Assembly (NCBI RefSeq): GCF_021347895.1
Contig: NC_067119.1
Location: 10,986,534-11,050,533 of the forward strand
Origin: Acanthochromis polyacanthus
Lineage: Eukaryota; Chordata; Actinopteri; Pomacentridae
Direction: 5' to 3'
DNA: 64,000 nt
Part shown: piece after piece, positions 36,601 through 48,910 of the stretch
Layout: every line of letters starts with the position of its first letter
How positions within the stretch are numbered: the first letter of the stretch is position 1
Made by a program: the position numbers and the translations under genes
The notes under the pieces: generated by a model
Told to the model about the DNA's origin: nothing
Database searches by the model: none
What the model saw: only the letters and a program-made list of their open reading frames with translations

Positions 36601-39109
36601 CAGTGTGTGAATTGGAGTGCTTTGACATGAAAGTATTATCTGATTTGAGTCACTTCCTGATAGGATTATATAAAAGCATGGACCATGTGAACTGAAGGAG
36701 ATCTAGATGAATCAAATGTCTTACCAAATCTTCCTTTCGTTGCACTACAACTCCCACAATCTTCCGGGTCTACCGTTGATCCCCACCATGCCTAAATATG
36801 GAGGAACAAGTTTTTAACTACTGTTGCAGTGGAGCACATTGGTTGGAAAAAGATAATGGTGGGAACATTTGGCCCCCATGGTGTAGACCACCAGCTGCTG
36901 TAGCAGTGGGCCGTTTCATGTCCATTTATATCAAAGATTTCACAATTTTTCTCTTTGCCAGCCATCTTTGTGTGCCTATAATATATGAGAACATGCAGCA
37001 TGTATGTTCTGGTCCAGGTTGACTGATTTAACATTTTTTTCAACATAATATAATAAAGTCGTGTATCACAGAGTTCAGTATTTTATCATCAATTCCCATC
37101 AACACATACAATCATTGCAAAAGTACATAAGACATGTCATAGTTCCAGACCTTAATCTCCGTTCATTCTCAAATTTCTTCAACAAACAAATAGTCAAGGT
37201 ATACACTCACTGACTGCTGGTTTTCTGGTTCTGAATACAACCTAGCCTGTAGCCGGTATTAAAATAATGGGGATTTCACTTTGCTTTGCCAAATGAAAAA
37301 AGCCACAAAATGTTCACAAAAGTAGGTGAGATTGGTCCCCCTCCCCAAGAACAGAAAACAGCTATAATGGACATGATGTGAGGTATGATGCAACAGTAAA
37401 ATGCCAATTCAGTGTAATTACAAGGTTCTAAAAGCAGGTGCAAACATATCTGATGAAGTAAAGTTTAAAATGCCTAGAAAAGGTAGCAACAGGCTGACAA
37501 GTGGTACCAGGCAAGAATGAATAGGACATAATGGTAGAGTTGACTCATTGGAGATTTGTAAGAGACTGACTAAAAGCTGTCATTCATCCACAATTTTCTA
37601 AAGCTAAAAAATGAATCAAAATTGTGTTTCTTCATTGCATGAGCATTAAAACTGCTGGATTAACCTGTGTTCTCTGAACCATTTAAAACTTGCATCCTTC
37701 TGTTAAGTTCATTTAGACTATTTTTTAATTGTTTATAAACTGTTCCAGTGACTAAGTCATAAGAATGAAAGATTAATTACATTAAGGTCAAATAAAGGAA
37801 AAAATTATGAAAAGAATAACCTATGCTTAGTGTTGTAAGAGAGCAGTGGATCAACACTGCTGTTGAATCTTTCTACATCTACGCTGAAACGTAGATTGGA
37901 GCATGATTGCAGCCATTACTGCCATTTTCTAGAATTTGTGATTTCGATTTGTGCCAATTGTCAGTCACACTGGGGAGAGACAGGAAGGGACAACATTTAA
38001 AATTGGTTGAGAATTTATATTTTTTAAGCAAAAACAAATTCAGCTAGAAAAGATTTTGCCATTCTGTGAACGCATTAAACAGCTGACAACATGATAGCTA
38101 AATTTACAGAGCACTGTGTATGTCAGTTTTTCAGTCAGCCCCGATGACAGGAAGAACAGAACATCAAAAATGGAGAGTTTGTGAATTTGAAAAGGTGTCA
38201 TATGAAGCAGAAACCAAAGCTCTGACTGGATAAATTAAATTGGGAGGAAGACAAATGCACAATAGTGAGCAACAGTGAATGAAAAATCAAAGCTGAACTT
38301 CAGTAATTATTTCTAACTGGTGGCTCAAGACAATCAAGCACCAGTAATCAAACTACTAAAAAAAAAGAAAAAAAGTGCAACATCAAAAATCTTTTAATGA
38401 AATCACCCAGACCACTCCCCTCCATACACAACACCACATACAATGCTTGATTGTTATAGCAACTAATGTTGACACAGCGTGAATATGAATTGAAATGTGA
38501 TGCAATACCTCACTAGCGGACGACTGCATCACAGCTCCTGTGACCTTTCTGCAGAATACAGGAGAAATTCATCAATTATCTCCTGTCATTCTTTATTTCT
38601 GTTTGAGTCTATGTCCATGGCCTGCTCAGAAAAACACCTGTATGTGATGGCATCAGCCAAGATAAAGACAGGGAAGATATTTACTCCTCTACAGTAATAA
38701 ATCTGCTGTGTTAAAGCACTTTAAATTTCAGAAAAAGACAGGACAACGGACAAAACAAATGTCCAAAGGTGACATTGTCTTTTTAGAACGTAGGGTTTAG
38801 TCTCCCAAACATGTTGATCAGTTGAGGTTTTTGGAGAAAAACCTCTCAATGAATAATAGTTAAGGGCACACTTGACATTTGTAGAGCTTTCACAGTCAGT
38901 ACGATATAAGCCAATGAGCTGTCTTTAACTTGTACAACACAGAAAAAGAAAGTTCAAGTTCAACATATTCTTATTTTTGTGTGCATCTGTTTTGATCTAA
39001 GAATTCTCATTTTAATGTGGATCCACTTGATTTTATGTTCATGACTTGATTTTTGTAAGATGACAATAGAAGTGTTATTGATTTTGTTAATGGCCATATA
39101 TCTTAACAC
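36601..39109. other. Unassigned AT-rich stretch
   Basis: No gene seen. An A-rich run lies at 38359-38373. Confidence 0.5.
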
Positions 39110-39250
39110 ACAGGCCTATGAACGAATCAAAATCGTATCATGGTACACTTTGTGATATAGGCAAATATCGGATCATTGTTCAAAGAATTGATACAATACT
39201 GCACAATTTTGAAACCTGGAATGTACATCAATACTATGTATCGCCACACC
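39110..39250. repeat. Probable fish short DNA element relic rich in TATCG words
   Basis: AATCGTATCATGG, GATATAGGCAAATATCGGATC, TTGATACAATACTGCACAAT and ATGTATCGCCACACCACG recall fish miniature elements built from ATATCGTATCG words. The exact ends are not clear. Confidence 0.35.
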
Positions 39251-42200
39251 ACGATGCATTTCCACTGAAGCCACACAGTAGCTCTCCTGCTGTGATCTTG
39301 TCAGGACCACTCATGGACAGTAGTAGTCTCCTCCCCTGGCCTCAGCATCTAAACTGCATTAAGCTATTAGTGCTGTTGTAGCTTCTACATGAATCTCATT
39401 TAGTTTCACTGCAGCATCTTTATTCGTACATACAGATAGAGTTTTATTTTACCGTTTCCTGATCCTTTTCAGTCATACTCGTCTTCATATATATTCAAAC
39501 TAAAATTTCTCACAGTTAAAAAGACATGTGACTTCATCCAGAAATAGTAAGAGGAAATATGTTCATCACCGAATGCCAACACCCATGACACTCTGTCCAC
39601 TGCACTGTATTTATATGTGCATGTGTGAAATTGGTCTGCAAAGGGGAGACAAAGGTAACAATATAAACAGATAGGGCTTATGTATTTACTCATAGATTCT
39701 CTTTTCTGCTGTTTCTCCCCTGCCTCTCTTTCTGCACCACACCCCTGCTTCAGTTCTCTCTTAATTTCATCTCTGCCTCCCTGCAGAATCCTTCAGAATC
39801 AAATTCAGCACCACCCGCCACACTAAATGTATCCTGCCATGATATTTCAGTGCCTGAAAAGTTATTTTTGTGTATTATATTACTTCAATCTTGGCCCACA
39901 GAATCCCACAACTTCAAACTGTGATTCTGTGAGGCTATCCCATAAATAACCAAATCACATTTCCCACACCTTCTTGTAAAATACCCTGTGAAACAATAGC
40001 TTGCTATTTTGGCAACTGAACGGTTTTTCTAGTGCATTGTACAAGAAACATACTCTATATGTATAAAGGCAAATCAAGAATTTCTTATCGCAGACCAATC
40101 TTTTTAGAAACTTCCAAAGTAAAACTAAATTCAAAGAATTTGTAATTTGTGCCAGTTATACAGAATAAAGTGTGCGAGATGAAAAGAGACAAAGTGTGAT
40201 AATAGTTACATAATAAAAAACCTGCTGTAAAAATCTGTGATTTCTCTTGCTACATTAACAAAGACTACACATCTCATAGCTGTTTAGAACAGTTGAATAA
40301 TTAGGTGTGGATTAGCAGTAAGAGCTATTCTAGAGGTCAGTGAATGAAAAAAGATCATATATTGCACACAGTGTTATCTATGTAGTCACATGTCAACAGC
40401 AGTAACTCACATTTTATTTCACAAGTTACAGGAGAACAGAAAAATGAAATGACAGAAATGATCAGCATGCAAACAGAAGCAGCAATGATTGTATAGCTTA
40501 AAAGTGAACAACCCATAAATGTTAAATAATTATATATGTGCACAAATGAACCACTCAGTATGTGTAACTGTACCACTCGCTGCATCCGTATCATTATGCC
40601 TTATTTGCCATCGTGTCGCTGCAGTCGACATGCTGCCAGCTCACAGTTACACAGCTTGCTGTATTAGGTGAAAACAAATCCTGTCAATGTTGTCAGACTA
40701 GTCAAGTACACTGATTTTAATAAGGAGGATCGCACATTTGAGTGCTACCCCTCAAAAAGTATGTCACATCAGAGAGACTGCAGTGACATTACTGATGACA
40801 TTTTAAAATGCAAATTAACAAATCGGTGGTATCCAGCCAGGGGTAGCGATAATGAGAAAAAGCAAGCTTGTTATTCTAAAAATATGAACATCATAAAGTT
40901 ATTACTTTAACACCTCATAATCCCTGGCTTGTACATACTGTATCTTTAAAGATAAAAAGAAGCACCTTCTCGGGGCACTTTATTTTAGGTGCCGTACATC
41001 ACAAACACCCACCGGAAGCAATACTGAGACAAACTAATGAGCTGAAAAGAAAAAAAATGGCAATAAGATGAAAACCTGCTTTTTTAAGATGTCTGACCGG
41101 TCATGCCATTTTCACTTATATAAATTTGCACGGTATACCTGCGTTAAAAATCGTCTATAGAGAAGCTATGAATACAGATTCACAAATCAATAGCTTCCTC
41201 TTGTGGTGCCATTTCAGACCTCCTTTGAATCTCATTTAAATTGTGACTTATGCTCACATCAGTAAGCATATATAATGTTCTCTAGGAATATTTTGAAAGA
41301 TGTGCATCTAATTTAAGTGAATGTGTACACACATGTAGTTTCTTAGATCCCTCATTGTGTGTGGACTGATAATGTGTGCGTGTATATGACTGAGTATGTT
41401 TTCTTCCATAGCTGGATTGTATATGTTGCTTCATTATGATGATCTCAGGGTTCTTTAGTGTCTGAAGTGAAGCCTTTCATTACACAGACTCATTCCAGGT
41501 GACAGTCACACATGTGCCTGGGTCTAAGTGCACCTGCTTCCTGCAGTCAGCTGCGACAGTGTATCACAGTATCTGCATAACAAGTGAATGCTAAGAACAG
41601 CCCACACCGTTCAGTGGCACCTGTCAGTCCAAGACCACATGGCTGGCAGTCTTTGGACTCATTTGCAGGAAAATGAAACACTCCTTCACATTTCAAAAGA
41701 AGTTTAAAGGAGGGAAGATGTGGTGAATGAGTGACAGCTGAGGCAGAGGCATAAATTCTAGTCATTTAAGTGGTAAACATTTCCAAAAAAATTGTAATAA
41801 CGTCTTTAAATTTTCACTCAAACAATAGTGCATCATCAGGTTTTGCAAAGGTGAAGTAAACTTTTGCATATTACACGTCATGTATTTTATACCATTTGTA
41901 AACAACGTGTAAAAATCTCAATTTGAGGGTGACACACCAGCAGCCATTTTCATATCATCATATTTAACAATTAAAACAAACTACAGCATTGTCATGAACA
42001 CTTTTCTTTTTGGAAAAACGTGACGCCAACAACAAAAGAAGTTAGAAGTTTTCTCAGGTACTTCAACAAAGTTCTCAGCATCTACTGCATGATGCCTTCT
42101 TAGTAATTTTTGAAAACTTCTTACAGTGGTCCACAGGAGACAGGTAACAGTGATGTGTAAGAGCGTACAGATAGCTACATTTTTACCCCCTGATTAAATA

Positions 42201-43339
42201 TAATAGCCATGTCATGAATTTTCAGAAGCAATTTTGGCAAAAAGGTCTCAATATCTCCTGGCCTTGTAGTTACTGTGTGTGTCCACATGCATGGGAGCTA
42301 TCTGGGGTAAATAAAGCATTTACTAGCAGTGTTTTGAGTACAGTGTAAAAATGTGCACACTCATTAACCCCAATTTCCCCTACCAAGAAAGCTCCACTCT
42401 GTTATTATTTTCATTTCAGTTTCTTCTTACAGTGTGCCATCTCTTCTCTTTTGATCCACATATCAAAGATAAAAGGTTTATCCATTACTGTAGCAATGAA
42501 GAAAACTGTTGCCATGGAAATAGTGGGCAAGCTGAATGTTTGCTATTTGAATGGGTCCCATAGAGGGATCCTAGCCATATTTTTCCACATACCCACCCAC
42601 AATTTTTATTTTTCGTTCAGTGATAGCCAAGCCATTTCTGCTATTGCATGCAACTGTAATTACAGTGTACCCGAAGACTGCATTTTAACTTTACAAAAAG
42701 CAGTATCTGCTCAGTTTGAAAAAGTTTAGCTCAGAAAGTAAGACGGTAACTTTGCACAACTAATTTCCTTCCATAATGTTCGAAATAATAAGCTATGCTT
42801 CTTTTCTGAGAACAGTTCAGCCTTCTGAAGAATAATGATACACAGTATTTTATCTGTCTCATTCATGCAGTATTTGGAAAACCATGACTCAAGTTTTCAT
42901 GAGCTTCACTTTCAACAAAGCAATAATTTTGTCACAGTAGGTGGTAGTAAAAGGTGGAATTAAGCTCTTCATTTTACAGAATTACAAATGTAATTTGCAT
43001 AAAGTATGTGCCTTTATCTGGGTAAAGAGGAAGTTCAAATTCAAATAATCTGACTGATTCTCAACAATTATTGTTTAAAGTTGTTTAAAGGAATTGTTGA
43101 TACACTACATTATGTATGGAGGTTACAAAAATACTGGTCCTACCCTCAGAATTGCACCTTTTTATACCAGTGATCAAAAATTAATTATTCTGAGATTTTA
43201 AAAATTATTTTGGAATATTTAAGTTTTTTTGAAAGTTCAGCTAGGAAGGAGAAATTACCTTGCCAGTTTGCCATTGCTCCATGAACCTCTGTCCAGTCAG
43301 TTGTTTTACAGAGTCCCTGCATATAAACTTCATGTCTCA
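39251..43339. other. Unassigned, no gene supported
   Basis: Mostly AT-rich. A block of balanced composition at 41480-41760 holds a minus-strand frame of 72 codons without a known motif. A hydrophilic plus-strand frame of 80 codons lies at 40668-40910, also unrecognised. Confidence 0.5.
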
Positions 43340-43913
43340 TTCACAGACAAATTGGTGATGCATCAGCAATAATGTGAGTGCAGTGTTGGACTGCTGTGGT
43401 GAAGATGGAGCTCAGCTGGAAGGCAAAGCTCTCAACTGACCAGGTGATCTTTGTTTCAACCCTCAAATATGGTCATGACGTCTGGGTAGTGACAAAGAAT
43501 GAGATCGTACATAAAAGCGGCCGAAATGGGTTTCCTCTGTGGGATGGCTGGGCTCAGCCCTAGATTTTGAGTGAGAAGCATGAACATCAGGAGTTAGTGC
43601 ATATTTGCATGAAAAAAGAGCGAGCAGAGGCGGTTCGAGGATCTCATTTAAATGCCCCCAGTTCACATTCCTTTGGAGGCTTTCTGGGCATGTCCAACAT
43701 GGAGGAGAGCCACAACTCAACTCGCTGGAGGGGTTTCAGGTCTCATCTGGGCTGGGAATGTCGTGGGATCCCCCAGGAGGAAGTGGAAAGCCTTGCTGGG
43801 AAGAAGGAGGTCAGGAATGCTCTGCTTAGCCTGCTGAGAACGTGACCCAAAACTGGAGGAGGAAGGAAGAGTGGAAGGACAGAAGGACAGACCGATGGAT
43901 GGATGGACGGTCG
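43340..43913 (+). mobile_element. 5'-truncated LINE: reverse-transcriptase protein C-terminus and GGAT tail
   Basis: The plus strand encodes, across frameshifts, VVKMELSWKAKLS, then TLKYGHDVWVVT, GFPLWDGWAQP, then TRWRGFRSHLGWECRGIPQE, then LAGKKEVRNALLSLLRT. This is the familiar C-terminal part of a fish LINE protein (TLTYGHELWVVTERMRS, FLRRVAGL, GRRPRGRPRTRWRD, WERLGIPQEEL, NALLGLLPPRP). The short GGAT/GGAC simple tail at about 43890-43913 marks the 3' end. At least two frameshifts and stops make it inactive. It is roughly 570 bases, the last part of an element several kilobases long. The copy is less decayed than the LINE piece at 9395-9745 and comes from a different family. Confidence 0.85.
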
Positions 43914-44180
43914 GATAACCTTTTGGTGCACTTCTACCTTACTCGCAGTATTTTTATCAAGTCACCAGTGGATTTCATTATTCCAGCTAGTCAGCTATTG
44001 ATAAATTATTTTAAATTTGCTTCGCTCTTGCCTGTGCTGACACACTTGAAACAGTCAACACCTGGGTGTACAGATGTGTTACAGAGTGGAGTTTCCTTCC
44101 TCACAAGAGAGCTTTGGGTGAGTACCGAAAATGGCTGACAGGGCAACACTGTCTCTCAGAAAGTATGTTGCTATATAATT
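43914..44180. other. Short unique stretch between LINE and Tc1-like copy
   Basis: No feature recognised. Confidence 0.4.
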
Positions 44181-44632
44181 GAACTTCAGTGGTAGGTGGA
44201 GTGAACAACACTGACCATCAATGAAATTTTCTGCTGGGAAACTTCGGATCCTCACACTCAGGTGGACGTTACTCTGACACGTATCATTCAACTAAACATT
44301 GCAGAATATCAAGTACACAATCAGTGGTAACAGTAATCCCAAACACAAGTGGCCTTACTTTGCACCCTCGTAAAGCAGGACAACACTCCATGAAAGACCG
44401 CAAAAGATGCTCAAGAACAGCTGGAAGAACATGACAAATTTCCAAAAGCTTTGAACTCCTCAGATCCCAAACTGGTTGACCATCTACTGCCAATGTCCTG
44501 GTGTCAGACACCTCAGGACACCCCCAGAGGCTTTCTGGGATCCATGCACAGACAAGTTAAAAGTGTTTAGGTGGCACAAAGGCCAATCTACACCATATTA
44601 GGCGGGTGGCGTAATGTCGCGGCCGATCGGGG
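44181..44632 (+). mobile_element. Tc1-like transposon, internally deleted copy 3
   Basis: The right end reads GGCGGGTGGCGTAATGTCGC then GGCCGATCGG and TA, the CpG-rich form of the same terminal repeat as the copies at 18894 and 23440. The left end is partly eroded (TTCAGTGGTAGGTGGAGTGA matches the sub-terminal region only). The spacer AACACTGACCATCAATG passes straight into CTGCTGGGAAAC, the same short-cut found in the other copies. Then come GTGGACGTTACTCTGACACG, AAGCAGGACAACACTCC and a decayed transposase end. No open frame survives. Confidence 0.75.
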
Positions 44633-44888
44633 TATGTTCTGAAGGAAGTAATTTTTCCATTGTCATCTCTGAACTATCCTGAAACTGGACAAAGATGCTG
44701 ACAGTAAAATATGGAGGTAAACTGTATGTGTAGGCGTGATGTACAAAACTGCTCAGTCTTCCAAGTGGAGTCAATCACATGGTCAAAGTGTATTCTAGTA
44801 TCTGGTCCTAAATGGTTTAGACATAACTCAGTATAATGAATAAATTCTGTTGAATTTTGCATAACTGAAGAAAGGAACAGAGGCTTTG

Positions 44889-44899
44889 TTTTAGCTGAT
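44889..44899. repeat. Target-site duplication, left
   Basis: TTTTAGCTGAT, repeated exactly at 45248-45258 on the other side of the SINE. Confidence 0.85.
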
Positions 44900-45247
44900 G
44901 TCCATTCTCTATACACCGCTTTATCCTCATTAGGGTCACGGGGGGGTGCTGGAGCCTATCCCAGCTGACTCGGGCGAAGGCGGGGGACACCCTGGACAGG
45001 TCGCCAGTCTGTCTCAGGGCTACATATACAGACAAACAATCACACTCACACCTATGGGCAATTTAGAGTAACCAATTAACCTCAGCATGTTTTTGGACTG
45101 TGGGAGGAAGCCGGAGTGCCCAGAGAAAATCCACGCATGCACAGAGAGAACATGAAAACTCCATGCAGGAAGATCCCAGGCCCACCCCGGGAATCGAACC
45201 AGGATCTTCTTGCTGCAAGTGCTAACCACTACCCCACTGTGCAGCCT
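44900..45247 (-). mobile_element. tRNA-derived SINE with L2-type tail, nearly full length
   Basis: Read on the minus strand it starts GGCTGCACAGTGGGGTAGTG with GGTTAGCAC (A-box region), then TGGTTCGATTCC (B box, GGTTCGANNCC). So it has a tRNA-like RNA polymerase III promoter head. The body holds CTCCCACAGTCCAAAAACAT and GGTTAATTGGTTACTCTAAA. The 3' end, TGAGGATAAAGCGG followed by an AATGGA end, is of the L2 LINE type, which would supply the reverse transcriptase. It is bounded by an exact 11-base target-site duplication. Length of about 348 bases and low decay suggest a fairly young insertion. The relic at 8005-8166 is an old relative. It resembles the Mermaid-type SINEs of fish; that name is from memory. 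Confidence 0.85.
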
Positions 45248-45258
45248 TTTTAGCTGAT
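45248..45258. repeat. Target-site duplication, right
   Basis: TTTTAGCTGAT, the partner of 44889-44899. Confidence 0.85.
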
Positions 45259-45944
45259 CTGATTCAGGAAAAGTAAATTGCATTTACCATCACGTTTTGA
45301 AAATAAACACATTTTCTGCCAGATGATGTTTGTGACGCATCACAAATACATTTCAAATAAACACACCTTCGCAATTTCTTTAATTGCTTAACTGTCATTC
45401 CTTTTCAGCCTACATAGACTTTTTCACACTTTCAAACTGGCTGATTGACTGATTGTCACTCTCTTACTTTTTGTTAAGAAAACAACTCTTCTCAAAACTA
45501 AAATAAGAATCAAGTTCAGTTGTTAGGAACATTATTTTTTTGAAAATCTGGTTAAATAAGGCTCAGATCAGCCCTGATATCAATACATGAGATTTGCTTA
45601 CGACATTATCTTACCTTAGAAGATTACAAACTGAAACTGAGCTCTGATACACAACTTGTGTTTGTTGTGTTCATCAAGCATTTTTAACCCACATCACAAT
45701 CATGATAGAACACACTGCTTCAAGCATAAATGTAGGGGGAAATTCTATATTATTCCGATGGTATTTACCACATCTATCTTTGCTAGATCTTCTATTTTTG
45801 TGCCATCTGACAAAGTTAAAGGGAGGAAATTTCAGTGGCTGAGGGGTCTTGCTCGGAGAAAAAGCCTTCAGATGGAGAGATGTCTGTTGTCTGACAAATA
45901 ATCTGTCTGGGGAACTTCAGATGACTGTTACACTTGAAGAAATA

Positions 45945-45947
<3 letters not shown>
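45259..45947. other. Unassigned AT-rich stretch
   Basis: No gene seen. Confidence 0.5.

Positions 45948-46013
<66 letters not shown>
45948..46013. repeat. (TG)n microsatellite, 66 bases
   Basis: A pure array of about 33 units. Confidence 0.95.
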
Positions 46014-46016
<3 letters not shown>

Positions 46017-48619
46017 TCTTTTTTTTGGCAGATAAGAGAACAGGAAAACAGTACATCATACATGCCTATAATATATCCTTTTTTGGGTAAACAAGACACA
46101 TTCCTGTAATAAAAAAAAAAGATTTGGTGACACACTTTATAAAAGTCTGAACATTTAATTCTGCGTTAAAAATGACAAGTTTTTGTTGACTGCTCGCTTG
46201 AGAAAACGTCTGAGACGGTTTCCATTTTTTGGCCAGTTTCTTCATCTGAGCTTTTGAACTTATAAATAAACTTTCACTTTTATCCTGGCTGACCTGCAAA
46301 AAGTTTTCCAACATCCAGGCACTGGTATCTAAAATACATCAAAAACAGAGAATCAAGCAGCCCTGTGATTTTTGCAGCCCTTCAGTTTCTGTTTATATAT
46401 TTTTCTGACCATGTATGAAATCTCGTAAAGTGACAAACACATTCACCATTAATCCATGACGGTTTTCCCGACAACAGTACAATGTTATGAGCCTGCTGAG
46501 ATTACACCCCAACAGGCATCTAACAGCCTAGTCCTTTTCTAAAAAAATATATTTGACTGAAAATGTCTTGAACTGTGAATAATCACCATTTTTGTTTTAT
46601 CAGGAGAAGCAGTGCCAAGCATTATTTCTGATTGTAATAGGCAGTAAATTTGGGTTACTCTGTGGATAATTCTGTGGTCATTTTCTCCATATTTCCAGTC
46701 AATTCATTCATGTGCCTCTCTGTTTCACACATTTTTCTCTGTCCTTTTTTTTCTTTTTTCTTTGCCTGTTGATCTTGGCAGAACATTGCAATATCTTTGT
46801 GATTCATAATTATCCGCCATATGACACAATCCTTTGTTAATTTCAGATCGGGATAATTGTCACTACATGTTGCTGTTGTGGGGAGTCTGGTACGATTGGC
46901 AGTCACAAAGTCAATTCCTCGACAGCCTCCGTGAAATAACAGGCTTCACAGATATGAAATCTAAGACCACCTGCCTTGTGTAGCAGCTTTTGGAGAGTTC
47001 CATGGGAGCACAGAGATGAAGAAAACCCTCTAAAGCAAGAATGTTTTTCTGGTGCTCACTTCAAGGGAGTTGCTTTCTGGTTATGGCAAAGCTGAAGTGT
47101 TTGGTTTGGTGTAGTCTGACTTACCGGATGTAGGATGCAGGTATAAGTCACTGATCACGTCAGTCAGCTTCGTCCCTCCTTCTGTATTTTACAGTTTTTG
47201 GCGCCACAGGAAACAACAACAAAAGCCTCACAGCAGCAACCTCCCACACTAAAAATTTCAAGTTTTGCCAAGGATTTGGATCATGCAGCCCTGCTCGTTT
47301 CCCTTGGTGGATTATCCATTTTTATTATAGCGCCTTTCTTTCTGCATGCAAATGCTACACCAAAACAATTCCAGCTGTAACTATTTTGAGTCAACACCAA
47401 AGCCACATGCATTTCTTATCCCTGCCCATGACGACTGCAATTGGTAAAGAAATACAAACCATACAAACAGGTAGGGAACCAATATGCTGGAGGGAAGCTG
47501 AAATTCTAGTGATCTATAAATTAATCCATGACTTATTCGAAGCGCATTGTTCACGAAGAAATGTCATCTAGCAGATGATAGAAAATTCATGAAACACAAT
47601 TTTTTTTTCTTTTACGCAATGTCAACATTTTACCAGAGAATGGGGGGTTAAATTTATTGGTTGGGTATCAGGCAGGTTATCTTGAGGTTTGTGTGTTTTA
47701 TAATCAAACAGATGTACAGGTACCAGTTCATTACTGTTTTAGCCTGAAGATAATCGGCACAGAAACACACCTTGAATGGACATAATCATTTGGGTTGTGG
47801 CTGTACAATTAAATGAGAGTTTGTCAATTTCATGAACATCACCAAGTAATTATACAGTGGTAACTATGTCTCGCTTAAGTCAATTATTACAAAACCAATA
47901 AAATTTCTATTTTCATCCTGTTGAATAAATTAATTTCTCTCATGTTCTCAAACTGTGGCTGTCTACACAGTTAAACTGAACCACAATATCAGTGGCAAAC
48001 TTTCATACTGAATACCTGGAGATATGAATTTAATCTCAAAATCATAGAAGATTATTTATGTTGAGGCTAGAAAGCTTCAGGGACAAACTATCTCCTCTCA
48101 CATATCAAAGCTTCTTATCTGCCTTAAACAGCATTACACTGTCTGCAAAACATCACCTGAATTAAATGTTGCAGTCTGGGATAGCAGCTTGGTATTTGGG
48201 AAAGTAGTAGTGCTGGTCTTAAAAACATTTGCAAAACCATTTGTAACAGCCCTATAATGTTGACTTGGACTGACAGTACAACTCAGAAGACAGGAAACCC
48301 AGAAAAGACGCCAACCAAATGGAAGCAGAAAATGTCAATACGGTGCGTAAAAACAGGGATGATCAGGCCACAACTAATTAGTCTAAATTCTGTCACAAAA
48401 CTACAAAAAAATACATGAAATAGTAAATTCATTATTCTCTTCAAACTGGTCGTACTGCATAAAACTGCTATTAAGGTTGATTTAGTAGGATTACTATTAT
48501 CCTTTCATTGAAATCAGTTGTGTCTTTCTGTTGTTTAAAGCAAACATTTAAAAATAAAACAAAACACATCTAATTGCAATCAAGAGAATTATGTTCATGT
48601 AATTAGATTTTAAAGACAA
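46014..48619. other. Unassigned, one weak exon-like frame
   Basis: No gene supported. At 47195-47380 a frame of 62 codons follows a good acceptor (TCTGTATTTTACAG) and contains a hydrophobic stretch (ALLVSLGGLSIFIIAPFFL) before its stop; I do not recognise it. A Lys-rich minus-strand frame at 46655-46906 is also without a family. Confidence 0.45.
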
Positions 48620-48910
48620 GACTGATGACTAATCCATTAGTCAATAAATTTACAAGCCGATAAACACAAAAAAAAAATGTTTCTTGGGCCATTTTCAAAG
48701 CAAAAGTAATAAAAACAAAAGCAAACATTTTCTATTTTCATTCATCATGTGTCAGTACACAAAGTTATTTGTGATTTTAGACTTTTAATCAGACAAATGA
48801 AGGCATCAACTTTATGTCGTGAGAAGCTGTGATGAGACTTCTGACTATTTTTGACATTTAACAAACTATGGATTCGTGATAATAAAAGAAATCTTAGTTG
48901 CAACCTTACA
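48620..48910 (-). mobile_element. hAT-like miniature element
   Basis: Inverted, it begins AGGTTGCAACTAAGATTTC and later reads TCACAGCTTCTCACGACATA, TTTGTCTGATTAAAAGTC, TTTTGAAAATGGCCCAAGAA, and ends TTGACTAATGGATTAGTCAT. This is the order of the common fish miniature element AGGGTTGCAACTAACGATTA ... GACTAATCGATTAGTC. CpGs are lost. It has no coding capacity. Confidence 0.5.

Noticed and set aside
42505..42520. Second X-box-like site (TGTTGCCATGGAAAT)
   Set aside because: It deviates from the RFX consensus in its second half-site.
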